From: Proteiniphilum sp. UBA5283 | GTDB lineage: Bacteria; Bacteroidota; Bacteroidia; Bacteroidales; Dysgonomonadaceae | Assembly: GCA_002408485.1 (NCBI GenBank) | Contig: DHSP01000068.1 | Coordinates: 26,940-32,516 of the forward strand | DNA length: 5,577 bases | Direction of reading: 5' to 3' | Part shown: positions 1 to 5,577 of the stretch, one piece after another | Position numbering within the stretch: the first letter of the stretch is position 1 | How the letters are laid out: each line of letters begins with the position of its first letter | The notes under the pieces: model-generated | The model's database searches: none | Seen by the model: the letters and a program-made list of their open reading frames with translations, nothing else | Told to the model about the DNA's origin: nothing | Translations under genes and position numbers: made by a program

Positions 1-814
1 AAGCATGCCCCGTTTTGCCCACTTACCCCTCCTGCTCAAACCCGAAGGGAACGGAAAGCTGAGTAAACGCGACGGTGACCGGCTTGGCTTTCCTGTTTTT
101 CCGCTGGAATGGAGAGATCCCTCCTCTGGTGAGCTTTCGTCGGGGTACCGTGAAAGCGGTTACCTGCCTGAAGCAGTGATTAACTTTCTGGCTTTCCTGG
201 GATGGAACCCGGGAACAGAGCAGGAGATCTTCTCGCTTGAGGAACTCACAAAAGCATTCTCGTTTGAACGATGCAGCAAGAGCGGCGCCAAATTCGACGT
301 TGAAAAAGCAAAATGGTATAATCATCAATATATTCTCAAGATGCCGGACAGTGACCTGGCTACCCTCTTCGTGCCGCTGATCCGGGAAAAAGGGATCACT
401 GTCTCTCTGGAGAAAGTGACCAGGGTGGTGGCATTGGTGAAGGAGCGCATTCATTTTGCAAAAGAGCTCTGGGATCAGTCTGCCTATTTCTTTGTGGCAC
501 CTGAGAGATACGACGAGAAGACCATTCGCAAGCGATGGAAAAAAGAGACACCCGATCAAATGCGCCAGCTGATGGCTCTCATTGAAGAGATGGACGACTT
601 CTCACCGGCATATCAGGAAAAGACCGTGATGGACTGGATTCAGCAACATGGGTTCCATACGGGAAACATCATGAATGCATTCCGTCTGGCTATTGTGGGC
701 GAGGGCAAGGGAGTGCACATGTTCGACATCACGGAAGTGATCGGGAAAGAAGAGACGCTGAACAGATTGCAAAAAGCCATTGACACCATACCGCTGCCCG
801 ACGAAAATGTATAA
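1..814 (+). CDS. gltX: Glutamyl-tRNA synthetase (GltX), C-terminal part, 5' truncated by window edge
   Basis: This cytoplasmic class I aminoacyl-tRNA synthetase attaches glutamate to tRNA-Glu using ATP. The frame is open from the left edge; the ATG at 5 lies inside the gene and is not the true start. About 270 residues are visible, roughly the last half of a family usually near 500. Counting from the ATG at 5, the KMSKS-class ATP loop reads KLSKRD (residues 18-23). It is followed by the Bacteroidota-type stretch GFPVFPLEW (28-36), then [16 protein letters not shown] (52-67), which begins the region leading to the helical anticodon-binding domain. KSGAKFD (92-98) is another family block. The HIGH motif and the rest of the Rossmann fold lie outside the window. 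The stop TAA at 812-814 overlaps the start of waaA. Between KLSKR and GYLPEA there are about 17 more residues than I recall for the E. coli enzyme. The family call is firm; the taxonomic reading is inference. Confidence 0.96.
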   Translation, partial: SMPRFAHLPLLLKPEGNGKLSKRDGDRLGFPVFPLEWRDPSSGELSSGYRESGYLPEAVINFLAFLGWNPGTEQEIFSLEELTKAFSFERCSKSGAKFDVEKAKWYNHQYILKMPDSDLATLFVPLIREKGITVSLEKVTRVVALVKERIHFAKELWDQSAYFFVAPERYDEKTIRKRWKKETPDQMRQLMALIEEMDDFSPAYQEKTVMDWIQQHGFHTGNIMNAFRLAIVGEGKGVHMFDITEVIGKEETLNRLQKAIDTIPLPDENV

Positions 815-2027
815 TACCGTCATCACACTTATAGCATTCCTCTTACGCCTTGTGGCTCCATTTCATAAAAAGCTGAGGCTGATGACAAGCGGGCACAAGC
901 ATACTTACCGGCGACTAAAGAAGGAGATTGATCGTTCCGCACAGTATGTGTGGTTTCATGCTGCATCGCTGGGGGAGTTTGAACAGGCTCGCCCGCTCAT
1001 CGAAGCAGTCAGGAGAGAGCACCCTGCATACAAGATCCTGCTCACCTTTTTCTCTCCCTCGGGATACGAAGTACGAAAAGATTACCCGCTGGCCGACATT
1101 GTCTGCTACCTGCCCTTCGATACGAGAAGGAACGTAAGACGTTTCCTTGATCTGGCAAGCCCGCAAGTGGCGATCTTCATCAAGTATGAATTCTGGTATA
1201 ACTACATCCACGAAAGTTATCTGCGGCAAATTCCGCTCTACCTGGTCTCGGCCGTTTTTCGTCCCAACCAGTTTTTTTTCCGGAAGAGCGGGTTGCAATA
1301 CAGAAAGGTGCTTCAGTACTACACCCATTTTTTCGTACAGGATGAAGCATCAGCTCAGTTGCTGAAGGATCATCATATTCAACAGGTAACCGTGGCCGGC
1401 GACACCCGCATAGACCGGGTTATTGAGATTCAAAAGGAAGCCAGGCAGTTACCGGTGGTTGAAAAATTCGCCGATGACAGCCCGCTGGTCTTCGTTGCCG
1501 GCAGCTCCTGGGCACCCGACGAAGAGATCTTTATCGATTATTTCAATTCGCACCCCGCAATGAAACTGATCATAGCCCCACACGAGATCCACGAATCACA
1601 CCTTGCGGAAATCGAGCAAAAGCTGCTACGCCCTTGCATCCGCTATTCTCAGGCGACAGAAGAGAACGCGAGGCAGCATGACTGCCTCATCATCGACTGT
1701 TTTGGCTTGCTTTCTTCCATTTATCGATATGCCCATATCGGCTACATCGGAGGGGGATTTGGCGCAGGCATCCACAACCTGGCCGAGGCGGCAGTCTACG
1801 GCATCCCGGTTATATTCGGGCCCAATTACGGCAAGTTCAGGGAAGCACACGGACTTATCGAACAGGGGGGAGGATTTTTCATCGACAATAAGGTTGCATT
1901 CAACCGACAGATGGATCTTTTTATGAGTGATCCTTCGACAAGGATACAGGCAGGAGAAAAAGCAAACGCTTATATATTCGGCAATGCCGGGGCGACAAGC
2001 AAGATAACCAGGCATCTATCGCTGTAA
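807..2027 (+). CDS. waaA: 3-deoxy-D-manno-octulosonic acid (Kdo) transferase WaaA/KdtA
   Basis: WaaA transfers Kdo from CMP-Kdo to the lipid A precursor at the cytoplasmic face of the inner membrane, the first step of lipopolysaccharide core assembly. The 406-residue protein has normal family length. A hydrophobic N-terminal segment (about 4-18) fits a membrane anchor. The N-terminal GT-B domain shows [10 protein letters not shown] (51-60), in which E57 matches the family's catalytic glutamate. It also shows TFFSPSGYE (80-88), YLPFD (101-105), KYEFWYNY (126-133) and GDTRIDRV (198-205). The C-terminal domain shows GSSWAPDEE (232-240), IIAPHEIHE (255-263) and the donor-binding block [18 protein letters not shown] (315-332), followed by [11 protein letters not shown] (337-347). 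I chose ATG 807, which overlaps the gltX stop by 8 bases; an in-frame TTG at 780 would add nine residues of polar, Pro/Cys-containing sequence ahead of the anchor. No Shine-Dalgarno is visible, as is common in Bacteroidota. Whether one or more Kdo units are added cannot be read from sequence. Confidence 0.95.
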   Translation: MYNTVITLIAFLLRLVAPFHKKLRLMTSGHKHTYRRLKKEIDRSAQYVWFHAASLGEFEQARPLIEAVRREHPAYKILLTFFSPSGYEVRKDYPLADIVCYLPFDTRRNVRRFLDLASPQVAIFIKYEFWYNYIHESYLRQIPLYLVSAVFRPNQFFFRKSGLQYRKVLQYYTHFFVQDEASAQLLKDHHIQQVTVAGDTRIDRVIEIQKEARQLPVVEKFADDSPLVFVAGSSWAPDEEIFIDYFNSHPAMKLIIAPHEIHESHLAEIEQKLLRPCIRYSQATEENARQHDCLIIDCFGLLSSIYRYAHIGYIGGGFGAGIHNLAEAAVYGIPVIFGPNYGKFREAHGLIEQGGGFFIDNKVAFNRQMDLFMSDPSTRIQAGEKANAYIFGNAGATSKITRHLSL

Positions 2028-2056
2028 ACAGGATCCCATTGCCCCGAAATGAGATT

Positions 2057-2082
2057 CAACAAACATTTCGAGCTGTTCGTTG
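2057..2082 (+). terminator. Possible weak hairpin/terminator in the waaA-HD phosphohydrolase gap
   Basis: In the 89-base gap, CAACAAACA (2057-2065) and TGTTCGTTG (2074-2082) can pair as a 9-position stem with one A-C mismatch and an 8-base loop. A short T run (TTTT, 2083-2086) follows at once, so the arrangement resembles a weak intrinsic terminator after waaA. The stem is AU-rich and the T run is short, so read-through to the next gene is likely. The right arm is shared with a smaller perfect repeat, GTTGT (2079-2083) and ACAAC (2087-2091), so the two stems exclude each other. The base pairing is seen directly; any function is inference. Confidence 0.25.
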
Positions 2083-2116
2083 TTTTACAACTATTATATA
2101 ACCAACATACAGAGGC

Positions 2117-4204
2117 ATGAGCGCATCATCAAGCAAAAAGAAAAAGATTAGAATCAGGACAAAGATATTTGTGCCGATGGTTTTTATTGCAGCGATACTC
2201 CTCGTCACCTATGTTTTTCCCCGTCAGGGAAGCTTTAAATATTCGTTCAGCGAAGGCAGGCCCTGGCAATACGGCCTTCTTACAGCACCTTTCGATTTTC
2301 CCATCTACAAGCCGGCAGATCAGCTGAAGGCAGAACAAGACAGCATCCTGAAGTTTTACGAGCCCTATTTTGAAGTGGACGATGAGGTGCAAAAGAGCGC
2401 CCTTGCCGATTTTGATGCCGATGTTAACCTGAACGACAAGCTCTCCCGGCTGCCAGCAGAATATAAGTTGTATATCCGCGACAAGCTACAACATTTGTAC
2501 ACAAACGGGATCATGCGTTCGGCCGACTATGACCGGATATTGGACTCGGCAACCGGCTCATTGCGGATAAAAAAAGGAAATGTTGCCGAATCAAGAAAAA
2601 TTGAGACTTTTTTCACAATCCGCTCGGCATATGAAAAAGTACTGAACGACGTCCCTCGTGGTGTAGACGCTGCAGTGGTACGATCTGCCGATATCAACGA
2701 ATATATTCGCGAAAATGTGATTTTTGATGCCGCAACCTCGGAGAAAGCACAAAATGAATTTGTGCAACAGGTCGACATTAGCCGGGGGATGGTACAGCAG
2801 GGGCAGCGCATCATCGACCAGGGAGAAATTGTGGATGCAAGGACGTACAATATCCTCTCCTCCCTGAAGCGTGTCTCCGAAGAGCGGAGCGGCGGATCAT
2901 CCAGAAGTAGCGGGATTATCCTCGGGCAACTCCTGCTGGTCTCCCTGATGTTTGCCTCTTTTCACCTCTATCTCCTGTTCTTTAGGCCTACCGAATACCG
3001 CAACCGGAAACATGTGGTATTCATGCTACTGCTGATCCTTATTTTTTTATTGCTCACGGCCATCAATGTCAGGTTTGATCTTTTTAGCGTCTATATCATT
3101 CCATACGCCATCGTCACCATACTTATCCGGACGTTCATCGATTCCAGGACTGCCCTGTTTGCCAGTCTTATTACGATCATTTTGAGTTCGCTCATGGTGC
3201 CTTTTCCTTTTGAGTTCATCGTGATACAGATAGCCGTATCCATGGTCTCCATCTTCATGCTGAAAGAATTGTCGGAACGTTCGCAGCTGATACGAAGTTC
3301 TTTCTTTATCCTGCTTACGTACATTCTGGTCTACATAGGACTAATCCTGTATCAGGAGGGAAGCCTGAAGGAAGGTGACTGGCTCATGCTGGTCTATTTT
3401 CTGATCAACTTTATATTCATCATGTTCTCCTACTCCCTGGTATATCTGGTGGAAAAATCGTTCGGCTTCATTTCAGGAGTAACCCTGGTGGAGCTCTCCA
3501 ACATTAACAAGCCATTGCTGAAAGAACTCTCGGAAAAAGCACCCGGCACCTTTCAGCACTCGCTTCAGGTATCCAATCTGGGAATGGCTGCTGCCACAAA
3601 AATTGGCGCCAATGCATCTTTGATCAGAACAGGGGCGCTGTATCACGATGTGGGTAAAATGATGAACCCGGCCTTTTTTACGGAAAATCAAACGCCCGGC
3701 ATGAATCCGCATGCGGGACTTCCTCTTGAGGAAAGTGCTCGCATCATCATCAGCCACGTAAAAGATGGTGTTAAGATTGCCCTGAAATACAATGTTCCGC
3801 AGCAGATCGTCGACTTTATTGAAACCCACCACGGCACAAGTGTACCCAAGTATTTTTATATCTCCTGGAAAAATGCCAATCCGGACAAAGAGGCCAACGA
3901 GGCCGACTTTCATTATCCGGGGCCAAATCCGTTCTCAAAAGAGACGGCCATCATGATGATGGCCGATGCTGTGGAAGCGTCATCGCGAAGCTTGCCCGAA
4001 TATACAGAAGAGTCTTTGCGCAACCTTGTGAACAAAATTATTGACGCACAACTGAACGAAGGATATTTCAGGCTGGCACCCATCACCTTCAGGGATATTC
4101 AAACTGTAAAAGATGTGTTTGTGGATAAGCTGAAGACCATGTATCATTCGCGCATCGCCTATCCCGAGCTGAAACAACAGACAGTTATTCCCACTCAATC
4201 GTAG
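2117..4204 (+). CDS. PgpH-like membrane HD-domain phosphohydrolase (7TMR-HDED / 7TM / HD), likely c-di-AMP phosphodiesterase
   Basis: The 695-residue protein has the full 7TMR-HD architecture. A basic N-terminus ([10 protein letters not shown], 7-16) leads into a first membrane segment (about 17-34). A non-cytoplasmic 7TMR-HDED region follows (about 35-257), then a Gly/Ser-rich linker (SGGSSRSSG, 258-266). Seven hydrophobic spans lie at about 267-289, 299-316, 322-339, 346-360, 363-383, 394-412 and 421-447. The cytoplasmic HD domain (about 475-660) has the expected metal ligands: H481 (FQHSLQV), H510-D511 (YHDVGK), H547 (SHV), H571-H572 (ETHHGT) and D617 (MADAVE). The set matches Listeria PgpH, which hydrolyses cyclic-di-AMP to pApA, so the catalytic site looks intact. 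The exact substrate in this lineage is inferred, hence no symbol. ATG 2117 is chosen because it opens directly into the basic-then-hydrophobic start; AGAGG (2111-2115) lies too close to it to be a good ribosome site. The gene lies 89 bases after waaA, and its 3' end overlaps guaA by 20 bases. Confidence 0.92.
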   Translation: MSASSSKKKKIRIRTKIFVPMVFIAAILLVTYVFPRQGSFKYSFSEGRPWQYGLLTAPFDFPIYKPADQLKAEQDSILKFYEPYFEVDDEVQKSALADFDADVNLNDKLSRLPAEYKLYIRDKLQHLYTNGIMRSADYDRILDSATGSLRIKKGNVAESRKIETFFTIRSAYEKVLNDVPRGVDAAVVRSADINEYIRENVIFDAATSEKAQNEFVQQVDISRGMVQQGQRIIDQGEIVDARTYNILSSLKRVSEERSGGSSRSSGIILGQLLLVSLMFASFHLYLLFFRPTEYRNRKHVVFMLLLILIFLLLTAINVRFDLFSVYIIPYAIVTILIRTFIDSRTALFASLITIILSSLMVPFPFEFIVIQIAVSMVSIFMLKELSERSQLIRSSFFILLTYILVYIGLILYQEGSLKEGDWLMLVYFLINFIFIMFSYSLVYLVEKSFGFISGVTLVELSNINKPLLKELSEKAPGTFQHSLQVSNLGMAAATKIGANASLIRTGALYHDVGKMMNPAFFTENQTPGMNPHAGLPLEESARIIISHVKDGVKIALKYNVPQQIVDFIETHHGTSVPKYFYISWKNANPDKEANEADFHYPGPNPFSKETAIMMMADAVEASSRSLPEYTEESLRNLVNKIIDAQLNEGYFRLAPITFRDIQTVKDVFVDKLKTMYHSRIAYPELKQQTVIPTQS

Positions 4205-5577
4205 CGGGTGGTTTTGAAGAGATGTCGTACACCACACGATTGACCCCTTTTACCTTGTTGATGATCTCGTTCGAAACCTTCGCAAGAAACTCATAAGGCA
4301 AACGGGACCAGTCGGCCGTCATGGCGTCGGTAGACGTTACCGAGCGCAAAGCAACGGTATTTTCGTATGTGCGTTCATCTCCCATCACTCCCACCGATTT
4401 AACCGGCAACAAGATAGCGCCCGCCTGCCATACTTTGTCGTAAAGACCGGCTGCGCGGAGGCTCGAGATAAATATATCGTCCGCTTCCTGAGCAATACGC
4501 ACTTTTTCGGGGGTGATGCTGCCAAGGATGCGAATACCTAGACCCGGCCCGGGAAAAGGATGACGGTGGATGAGGTTCTCCTGCATACCCAGCTCCAGGC
4601 CTATTTTTCGGACTTCGTCCTTAAACAACAGCTTCAGAGGTTCGCACAGCTTCAGGTGCATCTTCTCGGGCAACCCTCCCACATTATGATGGCTTTTGAT
4701 GGTTACGCCGGTAATGGACAGTGACTCGATAATATCGGGATAGATGGTTCCCTGAGCCAGCCATTTAATATCTTTTAGTTTATGAGCTTCCCTTTCAAAG
4801 ACATCGATAAACCCTTTTCCAATAATCTTTCTCTTTTTCTCCGGATCGGTTACCCCCTCCAGCTCCTTATAGAAATGCTGCTTCGCATCGATACCGATCA
4901 CATTCAGGCCCAGGTGTGCATAATTATCCAGCACCGTTTCGAACTCATTTTTTCGCAACAATCCATGGTCCACAAAGATACAGGTAAGATTTTTCCCAAT
5001 GGCCTTGTTGAGTAATACAGCTGTCACCGAGGAATCTACCCCTCCCGACAAGGCCAGAATCACCTTGTCATCGCCCAGCTGTTCTTTCAACTCCTTCACG
5101 GTAACAGCAATAAAGGACGACGGCGTCCAGTCTTTGTTCACGCCGGTGATCGTCAGAAAATTATCCAATATCCTTGTACCCTGCTCGGTATGAAACACTT
5201 CGGGATGAAATTGCACCCCCCATGTTTGTTCACCTTTAATCTTATATGCTGCCAGGGTGACATCCTCCGTGGATGCAATCACCCTGAAATTGTCGGGTAC
5301 CTTCACAATGGTATCACCGTGAGACATCCATACCTGACTGTTTGTCGGCAAGTCGCCCAAAAGGGGATCACTTCCTTCTTTTACACTCAGATGGGCACGA
5401 CCATACTCACGGGAATCTGTTTTTCCGACCTCTCCACCGGAAGTGAGAACCATCAGTTGAGCCCCGTAACATATTCCCAGGACAGGATATTTACCGCGAA
5501 TTTCGCTCAGGTCTGCCTTGAACGCATGATCGTCGTTCACCGAAAAAGGACTACCGGAAAGGATTACCCCCTTCACC
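4185..5577 (-). CDS. guaA: GMP synthase, glutamine-hydrolysing (GuaA), N-terminus cut by window edge
   Basis: GuaA converts XMP to GMP in the cytoplasm using ATP and ammonia released from glutamine, the last step of de novo GMP synthesis. About 463 residues are visible of a family near 510, so roughly 50 N-terminal residues lie beyond the right edge. The GTG at 5576 encodes an internal valine, not the start. Counting from it, the class I glutamine amidotransferase domain has the nucleophile C36 (GICYGAQLM, 34-42), SHGD (85-88), and the H124/E126 pair (VQFHPEV, 121-127). The ATP-pyrophosphatase domain has the P-loop [10 protein letters not shown] (174-183) and DHGLLRKNE (203-211). The C-terminal dimerisation and XMP-binding part has [12 protein letters not shown] (339-350), [12 protein letters not shown] (394-405) and the ending [14 protein letters not shown] (450-463). 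All visible catalytic motifs are intact. It is convergent with the HD phosphohydrolase gene and its stop (4185-4187) lies inside that gene. The promoter is outside the window. Confidence 0.97.
   Translation of the reverse strand, partial: VKGVILSGSPFSVNDDHAFKADLSEIRGKYPVLGICYGAQLMVLTSGGEVGKTDSREYGRAHLSVKEGSDPLLGDLPTNSQVWMSHGDTIVKVPDNFRVIASTEDVTLAAYKIKGEQTWGVQFHPEVFHTEQGTRILDNFLTITGVNKDWTPSSFIAVTVKELKEQLGDDKVILALSGGVDSSVTAVLLNKAIGKNLTCIFVDHGLLRKNEFETVLDNYAHLGLNVIGIDAKQHFYKELEGVTDPEKKRKIIGKGFIDVFEREAHKLKDIKWLAQGTIYPDIIESLSITGVTIKSHHNVGGLPEKMHLKLCEPLKLLFKDEVRKIGLELGMQENLIHRHPFPGPGLGIRILGSITPEKVRIAQEADDIFISSLRAAGLYDKVWQAGAILLPVKSVGVMGDERTYENTVALRSVTSTDAMTADWSRLPYEFLAKVSNEIINKVKGVNRVVYDISSKPPATIEWE

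Noticed and set aside
23..559. Minus-strand open frame of 178 codons inside gltX
   Set aside because: It is fully antisense to the conserved gltX frame, its translation has no recognisable motif, and it looks like a by-product of codon bias.
780..806. Upstream in-frame TTG start for waaA (nine extra residues)
   Set aside because: It would deepen the overlap with gltX to 35 bases, uses a rarer start codon, and adds a short polar stretch ahead of the hydrophobic anchor; ATG 807 gives a normal WaaA N-terminus.
1272..1279. Run of eight T bases in waaA, a possible slippage site
   Set aside because: It encodes FFF in an otherwise conserved continuous frame, with no alternative-frame product of note; it is more relevant as a possible sequencing-error spot, and the frame is intact.
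1603..1926. Second plus-strand open frame inside waaA
   Set aside because: It overlaps the conserved donor-binding block of WaaA in another frame; its composition (rich in S, R, T) is typical of an out-of-frame translation.
2067..2099. Possible Bacteroidota-type promoter: TTCG (2067-2070) with TATTATAT (2092-2099), 21 bases apart
   Set aside because: The -7 element matches TAnnTTTG poorly (no TTTG) and the -33 element is one base off; in an AT-rich gap this is expected by chance.
2569..2575. Run of seven A bases followed by GG in the HD gene, resembling a frameshift site
   Set aside because: The frame continues through a full-length family protein, and I saw no supporting stimulatory structure.
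3473..3913. Minus-strand open frame of 146 codons under the HD domain
   Set aside because: It is antisense to the most conserved part of the HD phosphohydrolase and its translation resembles no family I know.
3950..3965. CATCATGATGATGG near-palindrome
   Set aside because: It encodes the conserved IMMMADA stretch of the HD domain, so codon content explains it.

Overview
The window carries four protein-coding genes, all of familiar bacterial families, on almost gap-free DNA. It most likely comes from a member of the Bacteroidota, probably order Bacteroidales. The clues are the Bacteroidota-type glutamyl-tRNA synthetase ([15 protein letters not shown] signature with an extra loop), the KYEFW form of Kdo transferase, a balanced GC content, and starts without a well-placed Shine-Dalgarno sequence. 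This placement rests on recalled family features, not on a search.

Layout: (1) positions 1-814, plus strand, the C-terminal part of glutamyl-tRNA synthetase (gltX), cut by the left edge. (2) 807-2027, plus strand, a complete Kdo transferase (waaA/kdtA) whose start codon overlaps the gltX stop by 8 bases. (3) 2028-2116, an 89-base gap with two mutually exclusive small inverted repeats and no convincing promoter. (4) 2117-4204, plus strand, a complete 695-residue membrane HD-domain phosphohydrolase of the PgpH (7TMR-HD) type, with all expected metal ligands. (5) 4185-5577, minus strand, GMP synthase (guaA), cut by the right edge and convergent with the HD gene, the two 3' ends overlapping by 20 bases.

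The three plus-strand genes probably form one transcription unit: the first two are tightly coupled and the third follows after a short gap. They join translation (Glu-tRNA), inner-core lipopolysaccharide synthesis (Kdo on lipid A) and probably cyclic-di-AMP breakdown. GMP synthase is a separate housekeeping gene facing them. No mobile element, CRISPR array, tRNA, rRNA or sign of horizontal transfer was seen. I find no undescribed system. The points most worth a second look are the convergent coding overlap, the hairpins in the gap, and the placement of a PgpH-type enzyme beside waaA.
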